This document shows, piece by piece, positions 1-7,856 of a stretch of 64,000 bases of DNA. A program made the position numbers and the translations under genes. How positions within the stretch are numbered: position 1 is the first letter of the stretch; the number at the start of each line of letters is the position of its first letter. The stretch covers positions 3,534,001-3,598,000 of the forward strand of contig OZ244866.1 in NCBI GenBank assembly GCA_965221185.1. Reading direction: 5' to 3'. The stretch comes from Aldehydirespirator sp965221185 (GTDB taxonomy: Bacteria > Actinomycetota > Acidimicrobiia > Acidimicrobiales > Aldehydirespiratoraceae). A model generated the notes under the pieces. It worked only from the letters and a program-made list of their open reading frames with translations. It was not told the origin of the DNA and made no database searches.

Positions 1-63
1 CATCTCCACGGCCTTGTCGTGGCCCTGCTTGCCTTGGAACTCGATTTGCTTGCGACGAGCCAT
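1..63 (-). CDS. partial CDS running off the left edge, unknown function
   Basis: Only the first 21 codons are visible; the protein begins MARRKQIEFQGKQ. The start is well supported: a GGAGG Shine-Dalgarno sequence lies 6 bases upstream of the ATG, and the stop of the preceding 88-residue gene (TGA) sits one base before this ATG, so the two are probably translationally coupled. It is the last visible gene of a minus-strand run that starts with the ammonium transporter. The visible residues are basic and hydrophilic, with no signal peptide. Too little is present to name a family. Confidence 0.6.
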   Translation of the reverse strand, partial: MARRKQIEFQGKQGHDKAVEM

Positions 64-64
64 T

Positions 65-331
65 TCAGTCCTCCGAGCTGTACTTTTCGGCGAGCCGGTC
101 GGCCGCGTTGTTGAGCAGCCTGTCCTCGCGCACGGTTACCAAGATCCCTGAGACCACGGTGACCGCGATCGCAAGAATCACGAGGATGATCGAGGCGGTG
201 TTGCCGCCCGGACCCCACGTGAAGTAGCCAGGGCACGCGTCGTAGAACGCCGAGCACAGACGTTCGCCGGTGTCGGGATTCTCGACGGCTGCAAGGGCTT
301 CTTCCCAGCTGTTATAGGGGAAAGTGTCCAT
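65..331 (-). CDS. small single-pass membrane protein next to the ammonium transporter
   Basis: This 88-residue protein has a hydrophilic N-terminal half with two cysteines (about residues 26 and 33), one strong membrane segment (about residues 46-67, IILVILAIAVTVVSGILV) and a charged C-terminal tail. A near-perfect AAGGAGG site lies 5 bases upstream of the ATG, so the start is firm. It follows the 43-residue membrane ORF and precedes a coupled gene at the window edge. I do not recognise a family. Its position suggests a role linked to the transporter, such as an accessory or anchoring subunit, but that is inference only. Confidence 0.7.
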   Translation of the reverse strand: MDTFPYNSWEEALAAVENPDTGERLCSAFYDACPGYFTWGPGGNTASIILVILAIAVTVVSGILVTVREDRLLNNAADRLAEKYSSED

Positions 332-358
332 TCAGTCCTCCTTAGTTCTGAACGATTG

Positions 359-490
359 TCAGTGGTCGTGTCGATTGTGTCCATGCGCCTCCCGCTGCGC
401 CTTCCTGCGCTTTCCCCAGTACCCGGCGGCCGCAACCAGCAGGTACATGACGGCGATAGCGAAGACGAACTGCAGCCACGAGGCGGACAC
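359..490 (-). CDS. tiny (43 aa) membrane protein directly behind the ammonium transporter
   Basis: A short ORF starts with GTG 4 bases after the transporter stop codon. It encodes MSASWLQFVFAIAVMYLL, continues through a hydrophobic stretch ending AAAGYW (one membrane helix), and ends in a basic, His-rich tail (KRRKAQREAHGHNRHDH). No clear Shine-Dalgarno site precedes it, which fits translational coupling to the upstream stop. One helix followed by a positive tail is the layout of a real single-pass micro-protein rather than a chance ORF. No family is recognised. Confidence 0.5.
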   Translation of the reverse strand: MSASWLQFVFAIAVMYLLVAAAGYWGKRRKAQREAHGHNRHDH

Positions 491-494
491 CCGA

Positions 495-1880
495 CTAGCG
501 GTTGGCGGCGTAGGCAGCCTTCAACGTGGCTGCGCCCGCCTCTTCCGAGCCGTCGGCGTGGATGATGGGCTCGTCGACCCGGCCGAACTCCGGATAGAAA
601 TCCGTCTCGAATTCGGCCATGTCGAGACCCTCGATCTCCACCTCTGGCGGGACCCTCAGCAGGTTCAGCTTCTTGAGGATCCAGGATGCGACGTAGCCGG
701 TCACGAAGGACAACGCGAATATCGCGGCCGCACCAACGGCCTGTCCCAGGATCGAAGTCTTCACGCCACCGGGCCCTGATGGGTAGCCGCTGGCGAAGAC
801 GCCGACGAGCATCACGCCCCAGAAGCCCATCACACCGTGCACGGCCACCGCGCCTACTGCATCGTCGACACGGGCCTTCTGCTCTATCCAGCCGCCGATG
901 TGGTAGCACAGGCCAGCCGAGAAGAAGGCGATGAGCATCGTGAGGGACGGGGCGTAGAGATCCGCGCCTGCCGATACTGCCACCACGCCGGCCAGACCTC
1001 CGGAGATGGTCCAGAACGGATCGCCTCTGGAGAAGACGTAGCCGCCGGCGAAGCCAGCCGCAAAGCCTACCGTGATGGTGAAGGTGATAGCCGACAGCGT
1101 GGCCGGACTGAAGTAGATGGTGGCCCAGCCAGGAGTGGTGTCGGCCGTGATGGCAAGGCACGCCGCGTAGAAGGCGTAGAACGCCGTGAAGATGATCATC
1201 AGCCCCATCAGCGTGAGATGGAGGTTGTGGGGCTTGAAGGCCCTCGTCCCGCCGTTCTCATCGTAGCGGCCGATCCTCGGCCCGAGGTTGAAGAGGATCC
1301 CTAGGGCGAAGATGCCCGCCACGCCGTGGACCACGCCCGAGGCGGCGAAGTCGTGGTAGCCGAAGTGTACGCCCAGCCAACCTCCGTAGCTCCATCCCCA
1401 AGCCGCGGCAACGACCCAGACAATGCCGCCCATAAAGGCGGTCAGCCACAGGTAGCCCGAGATGCGGATGCGCTCCAGCACCGCGCCCGACATGATCGAG
1501 CCGGTTGTCCAGGAGAACAGCACGAACGCTGCCCAGAACACGCCGCTGATGTTGTCTCCGAGGTTCGGCCCCATGGAGCCGTCCCACGGGACGCCGAAGC
1601 CGTCGCCGCAGTAGTAATCCCCTGCGGCGGCAGAGCCTCCACCGTCGCCTGACACTGTGAATTTGATGCCCTCCTGCATGCAAAAGTACACGTACCAGCC
1701 GAAGTAGTAGAACGTCGGCGTCACCACGGCGATCGTCATGATGTTCTTCATCGCCGTCGACATGATGTTCTTGCGGCGGCTGACGCCGGCCTCGTAGGTC
1801 ATGAAGCCCACGTGCAGCAGCCACATGAGGGCGACGGTGAAGAAGTAGTAAGCCTCGGTGAACACTGTTGCAGTGTCCAT
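495..1880 (-). CDS. amt: ammonium transporter, Amt family
   Basis: A 461-residue polytopic inner-membrane protein of the Amt/Mep/Rh family, expected to carry ammonium or ammonia into the cell. The twin pore histidines can be placed at H185 (GVVHGVAGIFALG) and H348 (AVHGVMGFWGVMLVG), and a family-like C-terminal segment (GLDMAEFETDFYPEF) is present. A hydrophilic loop of about 40 residues (70-110) with a Cys follows the first two helices and is longer than in AmtB. The ATG at 1880 was chosen over the in-frame ATG at 1946 because the family N-terminus starts there and a GGGGTGA site precedes it. No GlnK-type gene is visible beside it. It leads a minus-strand run with two small membrane proteins. 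Confidence 0.93.
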   Translation of the reverse strand: MDTATVFTEAYYFFTVALMWLLHVGFMTYEAGVSRRKNIMSTAMKNIMTIAVVTPTFYYFGWYVYFCMQEGIKFTVSGDGGGSAAAGDYYCGDGFGVPWDGSMGPNLGDNISGVFWAAFVLFSWTTGSIMSGAVLERIRISGYLWLTAFMGGIVWVVAAAWGWSYGGWLGVHFGYHDFAASGVVHGVAGIFALGILFNLGPRIGRYDENGGTRAFKPHNLHLTLMGLMIIFTAFYAFYAACLAITADTTPGWATIYFSPATLSAITFTITVGFAAGFAGGYVFSRGDPFWTISGGLAGVVAVSAGADLYAPSLTMLIAFFSAGLCYHIGGWIEQKARVDDAVGAVAVHGVMGFWGVMLVGVFASGYPSGPGGVKTSILGQAVGAAAIFALSFVTGYVASWILKKLNLLRVPPEVEIEGLDMAEFETDFYPEFGRVDEPIIHADGSEEAGAATLKAAYAANR

Positions 1881-1958
1881 TGACTCACCCCCAATTCTTC
1901 TTGTCCGCTCCGACCGGTTGGCCGGACTCAGGGGACAATAGCACAAGCCGAGCCAGCC

Positions 1959-1973
1959 GGCCCGTGTCGGGCC
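1959..1973. terminator. short perfect hairpin between amt and the upstream gene
   Basis: GGCCCG-TGT-CGGGCC forms a 6-bp perfect stem with a 3-base loop in the 151-base gap between the small membrane protein gene at 2032-2433 and amt. It may end transcription of the upstream minus-strand run. No T-tract follows, so the assignment is weak. A 10-base repeat (GGCCTATCGG) lies beside it. Confidence 0.3.
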
Positions 1974-2031
1974 TATCGGGTGGGGCCTATCGGAGTATCA
2001 CTTCGTGACGATGGGGCGCGTGCGCCGGACG

Positions 2032-2433
2032 CTAGCCCCCTTCGGGCTCGCTGACGTCGACCAGATGGACGTCCCCGGAGCTGGCGTCCACCCACACAGC
2101 CGCGTGACGAAGGAAGTCCTCGGGGCCTCCCTCGGGATCTGGAACTGTGAAGACCACGACCCACATTGGCCTGGGAGGGAACCCCTGGCGCAGAATCTTG
2201 GCCTCAGCCCGCTCGGACTCGAAGGCATCGGGGTTGGCTGCCAGAGCGGCCTTAGCGGTGGCGACGGCTTCGTCCTCCTCGATCTCCACCCCGGAGCAGT
2301 TCTGGGTCGTGAACATGATCGCCAACGCTACGCCGACGACGACCAGCAGCTTGCTGCGGATTGATACCGACTTGAAACGCTCGATCAGGTTCTGTGGCTC
2401 CGGCTCGGGCATCGACTCTGGCTCCGGCATCAT
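2032..2433 (-). CDS. membrane-anchored small protein, PepSY-like periplasmic part
   Basis: The 133-residue product starts MMPEPESMPEPEP, has one membrane segment near residues 27-46 (LLVVVGVALAIMF), then an extracytoplasmic part of about 85 residues with a Cys just after the helix. The exposed part contains a helix with regularly spaced Ala/Glu (EDEAVATAKAALAANPDAF) followed by strands with WVVVFTVPDPEGG and VWVDASSGDVHLVDV. That pattern resembles PepSY-type domains, but the likeness is weak. The longer ORF starting at 2580 would overlap the upstream gene, so 2433 is preferred. It is probably co-transcribed with the 75-residue membrane protein and the XRE-cupin regulator. Confidence 0.6.
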   Translation of the reverse strand: MMPEPESMPEPEPQNLIERFKSVSIRSKLLVVVGVALAIMFTTQNCSGVEIEEDEAVATAKAALAANPDAFESERAEAKILRQGFPPRPMWVVVFTVPDPEGGPEDFLRHAAVWVDASSGDVHLVDVSEPEGG

Positions 2434-2459
2434 TGCGTCTCGAAGGATCCGACGGCGAG

Positions 2460-2687
2460 TCAGGCTCGGCTCGGCGGGCGCACGAAGAAGCGCAGGATTA
2501 TGTAGCCCAGCACATGGGTGATGACCACGAAGGACATCCACCACAGCAGAACCTTGGGCCGGTAGCCGCGCTCCCGGCACTCCCAGTACGTGAGCCCCAC
2601 TGCCGCGGCCAGCAGGATCCAGAGCACGAGGCTCTGGCGGGCGGCACCGCTCTCGCTCGCCCAGCCGACGATGATCAGCAGGCCCAT
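2460..2687 (-). CDS. small two-helix membrane protein
   Basis: A 75-residue protein with two to three hydrophobic segments (MGLLIIVGWA; LVLWILLAAAVGLTYW; WWMSFVVITHVLGYIILRFF), typical of small inner-membrane proteins. It lies 48 bases behind the XRE-cupin regulator gene and 26 bases ahead of the anchored protein at 2032-2433, all on the minus strand. No catalytic motif is visible and no family is recognised. The strong hydrophobic pattern argues that the frame is real. Confidence 0.6.
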   Translation of the reverse strand: MGLLIIVGWASESGAARQSLVLWILLAAAVGLTYWECRERGYRPKVLLWWMSFVVITHVLGYIILRFFVRPPSRA

Positions 2688-2735
2688 GTGGTCCTTCCTG
2701 CCTCCTCGCTGGCGATCAGCACCAGACCCATGGCG

Positions 2736-3434
2736 TCATCCTCCTGCCGCGGTCCGCGGCTCGCTGGCCGGGTACACCTTTATGGAGATGAACCGTATCG
2801 GCAACTCGACCAGCTCGACCGGACCGTGGGCGACCTCGCCGTGGATCTGCATGGTGTCGCCCGCGTTGAGGCGGTATGCCGTGCCGCCGTAGCCGTAGTC
2901 GATTGTTCCCTCCAGCACGTGCAGAAACTCCACGCCGGGATGTTGGTAGAGCGGGAACACACCGCCGGGCTCGGTGATGGTGGTGATCATCGGCTCGATC
3001 ACCCGGTTGGGGCCGCGCAGGGTGCCGAGATCCTGGTAGAGCCGCCCCGGCCCGCCTCCCTGGTGGTGGATCTCGTGGCCCTCCCCGGATCTCACGATCA
3101 CCAGGTCGTGCTCCTCGTCTAGGCCCCTGAACAGCGCGGTGACCGGCACTCGCGCCGTTGTCGCCAGCCGCACCAGCGTCGACAGGCTCGGCGCGCTCTG
3201 GCCGTGCTCGATCTTGGAGAGCATCCCCAGCGAAATGTCGGCTTCCGCGGCGAAGGCCGACATCGTCATGTTCAGCGCCTGGCGCAGCTCCCGGACCCGG
3301 CTCCCCACGACGCGACAAACCTCCGCGGTGGTTAGCGACGGTGCGGTGGCCTCGACAAGGCCCATGGCCAGCTCGGCGCGAGGCGTGCCGGCGTCTTCGG
3401 GATCCTCACGGACCGCATCGGTCGAAGCGCTCAT
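2736..3434 (-). CDS. XRE-family transcriptional regulator with C-terminal cupin domain
   Basis: A 232-residue cytoplasmic DNA-binding protein. Residues about 44-100 form an XRE/Cro helix-turn-helix (VREL...NMTMSAFAAEADISLGMLSKIEHGQSAPS), and residues about 145-215 form a small cupin barrel with a typical H-x-E-x-L-x-V-L-E-G core (HPGVEFLHVLEG). In this family the cupin senses a small ligand and the HTH controls nearby catabolic or transport genes. Downstream on the same strand are two small membrane proteins, possibly in its operon. The ligand cannot be told from the sequence. The first ~30 residues are poorly conserved, so the start could lie a little downstream. Confidence 0.9.
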   Translation of the reverse strand: MSASTDAVREDPEDAGTPRAELAMGLVEATAPSLTTAEVCRVVGSRVRELRQALNMTMSAFAAEADISLGMLSKIEHGQSAPSLSTLVRLATTARVPVTALFRGLDEEHDLVIVRSGEGHEIHHQGGGPGRLYQDLGTLRGPNRVIEPMITTITEPGGVFPLYQHPGVEFLHVLEGTIDYGYGGTAYRLNAGDTMQIHGEVAHGPVELVELPIRFISIKVYPASEPRTAAGG

Positions 3435-3950
3435 TGCATGATCCTGCCAGATGCCCGCGCTCGCGCGCTGTCACGCCGTGCGCTGTTTCGGGGGTCAAGG
3501 CCGCGAAAGCTGATCGCGGTGTGTGGGCCATGTTCGCAACACACAACGCCGCGCAGATTCCCTTCGCCCCTTTCACACATCTACTAGCGAACGCGACGAG
3601 ACGGTGTCGGCCGCCGCGGGGGTCTATACCGACGCCATAAGGCGCGCCCCCAGCGGTGACGGCGTGGCCACCCGTTCAGCGGACGCCATGCCGCAGGCTC
3701 CATTAACGCCGCAGGCTCCATTAACACTGTAGACGCCGCGGGCATGAACCGCCCGGCTACCGCGCCTTCGACCGTAGATTCGCATGCCGACAGTCGCCGA
3801 ATTGCTGTCCGGACGTGCAACTGGTTCAGGACGCCTGCCGAACCGTGCAGAACTCAATGGCCGTCGAACACGCGAGTTCTGCGAACAGCTACCAGGACCT
3901 GCGCAGAACGATCTCGCCCACCGTGATTCTCGCCACGTACACCGATTATG
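3435..3950. other. gene-poor gap of about 500 bases
   Basis: Between the XRE-cupin gene and the small secreted protein I see no supported gene. It holds an exact direct repeat of 17 bases (CCGCAGGCTCCATTAAC) at 3691-3707 and 3709-3725, and a 56-codon plus-strand ORF at 3784-3954 that has no ribosome-binding site and no recognisable motif. Base composition is less GC-rich than the neighbouring genes, which suits a decayed or horizontally acquired stretch. Confidence 0.4.
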
Positions 3951-4271
3951 TTAGCAACCGGACTTGACGCGCACATTGCAGGTTCGGGTCGGGTATCCTC
4001 CGGGACTGCTACTATCACCGCTGGTGAAGTCATAATTCCACACGATAACAACGACTCTCGGAACTACGTTTACCATCTCCCTGCAGGCCGGACTTGCCGC
4101 ACATGTGCCGACCACGCGTTCCGCCGTTCTGGCAGCCTCCCTGGCGATTGGGTTGGCGACGACTTCGGTTCCCTCATCGCCGTCGGAAGCAGCGGCGGGC
4201 GCGGCAACCACGACGGTACCCGCCAGAGCAAGAATCACAATTGCAGCCAAGCGACGGATGGGCTTGAACAT
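3951..4271 (-). CDS. small secreted protein with four cysteines
   Basis: A 106-residue protein with a clear Sec signal peptide: basic start MFKPIRRL, hydrophobic core AAIVILALAGTVVVAA and cleavage likely after APAAA. The mature part is about 77 residues with cysteines arranged as two pairs (TCAASPACREM and TCNVRVKSGC), suggesting two disulfide bonds. An AAGGTGA site lies just before the ATG, so the start is firm. A perfect palindrome sits about 20 bases upstream. No family is recognised; small secreted Cys proteins can be inhibitors, toxins or wall proteins, and none of these can be chosen here. Its neighbours are IS remnants. Confidence 0.65.
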   Translation of the reverse strand: MFKPIRRLAAIVILALAGTVVVAAPAAASDGDEGTEVVANPIAREAARTAERVVGTCAASPACREMVNVVPRVVVIVWNYDFTSGDSSSPGGYPTRTCNVRVKSGC

Positions 4272-4290
4272 GGATCACCTTGGATGGTCG

Positions 4291-4307
4291 GTAATATCGA
4301 ATATTAC
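4291..4307. promoter_or_regulatory. perfect AT-rich palindrome before the secreted protein gene
   Basis: GTAATAT-CGA-ATATTAC has 7-bp perfect arms and lies 20 bases upstream of the ATG at 4271. It is the most AT-rich segment for kilobases and overlaps where a -10 element would be, so it could be an operator plus promoter for the secreted protein gene. Confidence 0.45.
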
Positions 4308-4377
4308 TACAACTCTGCGGCGCCTGCAAGCTGTGGGCGGTCGCCCGTCGCGCCGGCCATCGGATTGGCAGGGACTA

Positions 4378-4812
4378 GATCGCTGCGCTGATGCGCGCTG
4401 CTGGGATCTGCGGGGCGACCCGCCGCTGGCGGGTGCGCACCACCCGCCCCGATCCCGAAGCAGCAAGGCCGGCGGACCTGGTGAGCCGGGACTTCACCGC
4501 TTCGGCCCCGAATCGGCTGTGGGTCACCGATCTCACGGTGGTGGCTACCCGCACCGGGGCCGCGTATGTGTGTCTGATCGTCGACGCGTTCAGCCGGCTC
4601 ATCGGGGGCTGGCGCGTCGCGTCTCACATGCGCACCGAGATGGTCCTCGACGCGCTCGAGATGGCCCGGCGTAGCCGAGGAGCGCGCATCGAGGGCCTAA
4701 CGACCCCTTGAACCTGGTCAGTTCACCTCGATCCGCTACTCAGAGCGCCTCGCCGAGTTGGGCGCGGCGCCCTCGGTGGGATCGGTCGGCGACTGCCTGT
4801 TAACCGGCTAAT
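4378..4812 (+). pseudogene. IS3-family transposase (OrfB) fragment
   Basis: The frame from 4391 encodes MRAAGICGATRRWR...SRDFTASAPNRLWVTDLTVV followed by VCLIVDAFSRLIGGWRV, the start of the rve/DDE integrase core of IS3-type OrfB, with the first catalytic Asp in WVTDLT. The frame stops at 4711. Homology resumes in the +1 frame from 4716 (GQFTSIRYSERLAELGAAP) and ends at 4812. The stretch between, which normally holds the second catalytic Asp (CHSDxGSQ), is missing, as are the N-terminal half and the end with the catalytic Glu. An in-frame stop lies just upstream. It is a dead remnant. Confidence 0.85.
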
Positions 4813-4929
4813 CCGGGTTGGCGTTGTCGGTCCGGTCCCTTGTTAGGGTTGGGGAGTGCTTGCTTTGTGGTTCGCTTGGCGTTACAGATGTGGCCGTGCG
4901 GGGTGGCGGGTTGTTCCTTGAGCGGGGGG

Positions 4930-6272
4930 TGTCCCTGTCTTGTTGTCAAGTCTTTCTAGGCGGCTTGGGGCAGGTTCTGAGGTTGGGGTGGTTGGTAGGG
5001 GGTTTGGGTCTTGAGCATGGCGAGGATGATGTTGCAGCGGCGTCGGGCGACGCAGACGACGGCGGCGTTGTGGCGTTTGCCTTCTGAGCGTTTGCGCTGG
5101 TAGTAGGCGCGGGCGTCTGGGTCGTGCTGGGCGGCGACGAAGGCTGCGGTGAACAGGGCGTTCTTGAGGCGGTGGTTGCCGCCTCGGGGTTTGCGGGACT
5201 GGGCGCTGCGCCCTGATTGCCAGTCGACGGGGGCGAGCCCGGCGTAGGAGGCGAGGCGGCTGCCGTCGGCGAAGCGGTGGGGGTCGCCGATCTCAGCGAG
5301 GGTCCGGGCTCCGGTTCGCGGGCCGAACCCGCACAGGCTGGCGAGGACTTTCCCAGCGGGTGCTCCATGAACGCTGCTTCGATGTCGCCGGCGAGTTGGT
5401 CGCGGCGACCGCAGATCCGGTCGAGGTCGGTGGCGAGCTCGGTGATGGTGTCGCCCCAGGTGGCCTCGGCGGTGACGGTGATGCTCTGCGCGTCGAGCGC
5501 CGCTGAGATGGCGTCAGTGAGGCGGTCCGCTGTGCGGGGCGAGCGTTTGGCGATGCGGGTGCGTATGCGGGCGCGCCCGGCGGACCTGAGCGCTGTGGGG
5601 GTGCCCCAGCGCACCAGGGTGTCGCGTGCGCCGCCGCTGATGGCCAGCTTGTCGCCGAGGGCCCGCTCCAGCGCGGGCGACACCGCCAGCAGGGCGTCTC
5701 TGAGCCGGTTGGCGGCCCTGGTGGCGTCCGCGGCGAGGTCGGCGTCTCTGCCGTTGAGGATCCGCAGCCTCACCAGCAGCTCGTCGCTGGGTGCTGTCCA
5801 GGTGAGCCGGTCGGCGTTGCGCCGGGCGTAGTCGGCGAGCACCGCGGCGTCTTTGGGGTCGGTCTTGGCCGCCCCGGCGTAGAGGTCCGCGGCGCGGCGC
5901 ATCGCGCGGCCCGTCACATAGGCCACAGGAACCTCCCGGCGAGCGGCCGTCTCCAACAGCAGCGACGCCGCCGAACTGGTCGTGTCGATCACCAAAGCGA
6001 CCGCACCGTGCACAGCCGCGTCGTCGATCAGGCGCCCGACCGACGCCTCGTCGTTGCGCACGCCGCGCGCCAGCACCTCGATGCCGGCTGCGGTCACAGC
6101 GCAGGCGTAGTGGTCGCCTTTGGCGACATCGACACCGACGAACACCTCGATGTCGACACAGTCGGGTTCTTGCATGGCGGGGCTCCTTGGGTCCGGGGTC
6201 ATTCCTGCTCGGATGCTCCCGGTGCCTGCGCCTCAACCACTTTACGTCCAGCCCCGAGGGCATGTCCCTGTC
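4930..6272 (-). mobile_element. IS110-family insertion sequence, inactivated
   Basis: The element contains one transposase gene (4956-6175) broken by a frameshift. IS110 elements lack usual inverted repeats. The only boundary hint is an exact 10-bp direct repeat, TGTCCCTGTC, at 4930-4939 and 6263-6272, leaving 16 bases of downstream and 87 bases of upstream non-coding sequence. The boundaries are tentative; the true ends could lie further out. Confidence 0.5.
4956..6175 (-). pseudogene. IS110-family transposase with one-base frameshift
   Basis: The start at 6175 (MQEPDCVDIEVFVGVDVAKG) has an AAGGAG site 7 bases upstream. The N-terminal RuvC-like DEDD domain is intact: VGVDVAKGDHYA carries the first Asp and KTDPKDAAVLADY the later acidic pair. 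Near 5358 the frame changes. The reading frame after GKSSPAC becomes low-complexity Pro/Ser/Thr sequence, whereas adding one base in the GGAAAG-TCCTCG stretch restores the family C-terminus (VLASLCGFGPRTGA, then LASYAGLAPVDWQSG and NHRLKNALFTAAF), ending at 4956. So it carries a single-base deletion, or a sequencing error. IS110 transposases act with a bridge RNA to catalyse recombination. Confidence 0.85.
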
Positions 6273-6979
6273 AGAGGTCCCAGCACACCCGACCACGGCG
6301 GGCGACAACACCCCCCGGGCCATCAATGTGACAGGGGGCTACAGCCCTACCCGCCGCGGCGAGCAACCAGCCCCGACACTGCCACGCCAGAGCCGCTCAA
6401 CAAGGTAAAGGGGGCTGGTTGGCGGCTTGGGGGCGACGGCGCCGGGATGGGGTGGCCGAGCAGACGGAGCACACCCGGAAGAGGGTCTGGGACGCCTGGC
6501 GCGAAAGGCTGGCCTATAGCCGTCGGCGGGTGGTCGTATAGGACAGGCCGGGTTGGGAGATGGCCTAGTTGCTCTTGCGGCCTCGTTGGCGGCCACGGCG
6601 TGGCGAACGCGGAAGATGCTGCGTCGACTGTCCCCGACGGCACTGTCGGCTAGGGCCTCCGGGTCAGAGCTTGCGTGAGCGTTCGTCGCTCATCCTCTCA
6701 ACCTCGTGACTCTCAACAGGCCGTTTCGTCTGCCATACACGCCGCGCCCGCGGGCGTACCGAGGAGCATCGAACCGGCAGTCAGCCGCGCGCCGGGACCA
6801 AACACCGAGCTGAGCGTGCTGTGACGGTCATGGTCTCTCCGTGCCGAGCGTCGCCAACGGGAACATCCAAATCCGGCCCGTGTCTTCATTCTCAGCCTCT
6901 GGCGTGGATTCTGGCCTGGCCGACTCGTTCTTGACTGATGAGTGCTTCGCCGCGTCGCGAGCGGGAGCGGGTCGATCCG
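6176..6979. other. about 800 bases with no supported gene
   Basis: This gap lies between the IS110 transposase start and the histidine phosphatase. The first ~100 bases are probably the upstream end of the IS110 element. Several ORFs of 85-180 codons exist here, but all are Pro/Arg/Gly-rich, lack ribosome-binding sites and overlap one another in several frames, as expected of high-GC non-coding DNA. I found no RNA gene and no clear terminator. Confidence 0.4.
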
Positions 6980-7594
6980 ATGTCGGTCTACCATCGGCGC
7001 ATCCTGATCCTCCTGCGCCACGGCCGCACGCCCAACAACGCCCAGGCCCGGCTCCAGGGCCAGTTCGACTCGCCTCTAGACAAGGTCGGGTTCGAGCAGT
7101 CTGCAGTGGTGGGGCGGGCTCTGCGCGAGCGCTGGGCCGTGGACCGGGTGGTCGTGTCATCTCGGCGTCGCACCCAGCAAACAGCGCGGGTCGCCGGCCT
7201 GGCCGACGTGCCCACGACCATCGACGACCGGTGGATGGAGCTCGACTTCGGCGCCTACGACGGCCGCCGCATCGGCGAGGTCATGGCCGAGCTCGGGGCG
7301 GCGTGGGCCTCCGATATCTCCTACGAGCCTCCCGGAGGCGAGTCGATGGCCGGCCTGCACGAGCGGGTCGGCGAGGCGGCTGCTGAGATCGCCGAGGAGG
7401 CCTTGACGCGCAACATCCTGGTGGTAACCCACGCCACCCCCATCAAGTCGGCGGTCGTGTGGCTGCTGGGCGGCGGGGCCGAGATGATCATGCGCTTGCG
7501 GGTGAGCCTGGCGTCCGTCACCGCCTTCGGGCCGGTGTCGCAGGGGCTGGTGCTAACCGAGTTCAACTGGTGCCCGGCTCGTCATGTTGGCTAA
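6980..7594 (+). CDS. histidine phosphatase family protein (phosphoglycerate mutase-like)
   Basis: A 204-residue cytoplasmic phosphohydrolase. The hallmark RHG motif (ILLRHGRTPNN, phospho-accepting His at residue 14) is at the N-terminus, the WMELDFGAYDGRR segment carries the usual acidic residues, and the second catalytic His is in VVTHATPIKS. These proteins remove phosphate from small molecules or proteins via a phosphohistidine; the substrate cannot be read. The ATG at 6980 places the RHG motif at the family-typical distance. An earlier in-frame ATG at 6938 adds 14 basic residues and neither has a clear Shine-Dalgarno site. A copy of the interspersed repeat follows on its 3' side. Confidence 0.88.
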   Translation: MSVYHRRILILLRHGRTPNNAQARLQGQFDSPLDKVGFEQSAVVGRALRERWAVDRVVVSSRRRTQQTARVAGLADVPTTIDDRWMELDFGAYDGRRIGEVMAELGAAWASDISYEPPGGESMAGLHERVGEAAAEIAEEALTRNILVVTHATPIKSAVVWLLGGGAEMIMRLRVSLASVTAFGPVSQGLVLTEFNWCPARHVG

Positions 7595-7634
7595 GAGCGT
7601 GCGCGGGTAGGTGGCGAGCGCTCGGGGCGAGACG

Positions 7635-7740
7635 TCGTGTTTCCCGCTCTTGTTCGCTGCGCTCACGGGCCGCTCGGGCCACGGCCTCGCTAAGCACCCT
7701 GCGAATTCCTGGTGAACTCATCGCCTACCCGCTCGGCCTC
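7635..7740 (-). repeat. interspersed intergenic repeat, copy 1 (minus orientation)
   Basis: Read on the minus strand it begins GAGGCCGAGCGGGTAGGCG at 7740, passes through GCGAGGCC, then the core GGCCCGAGCGGCCCGTGAGC followed by GCAGCGAACAAGAGCGGGA, ending about 7635. The same order is found at 18681, 48085 (minus), 49597, 57762 and 59120. It lies in the gap behind the phosphatase gene. Confidence 0.85.
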
Positions 7741-7744
7741 TAAG

Positions 7745-7784
7745 GGGCTGCTGTCCGGATATTGGCCAAAGGGCTGCTGTCCGG
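7745..7784. repeat. short tandem repeat
   Basis: The 14 bases GGGCTGCTGTCCGG occur at 7745-7758 and again at 7771-7784 (period 26), between the interspersed repeat and the VOC gene. Confidence 0.6.
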
Positions 7785-7856
7785 GCTTTGAAGCTGCCAG
7801 TTGTCGGACCTAGGGTTCAGTTGGCCCACGGCTCCGGCCCCGGAGGAATCGGCGCA

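Noticed and set aside
178..1161. 327-residue minus-strand ORF over amt
   Set aside because: It is a His/Arg/Gly-rich frame shadow of the ammonium transporter with no family sequence.
3784..3954. 56-codon plus-strand ORF starting MPTVAELLSG
   Set aside because: No ribosome-binding site, no hydrophobic or catalytic pattern, and it lies in a worn gap; kept only as a note.
6347..6643. 98-residue minus-strand ORF in the gap before the histidine phosphatase
   Set aside because: Pro/Ala-rich, no ribosome-binding site and overlapped by other equal ORFs, so it cannot be told from noise.
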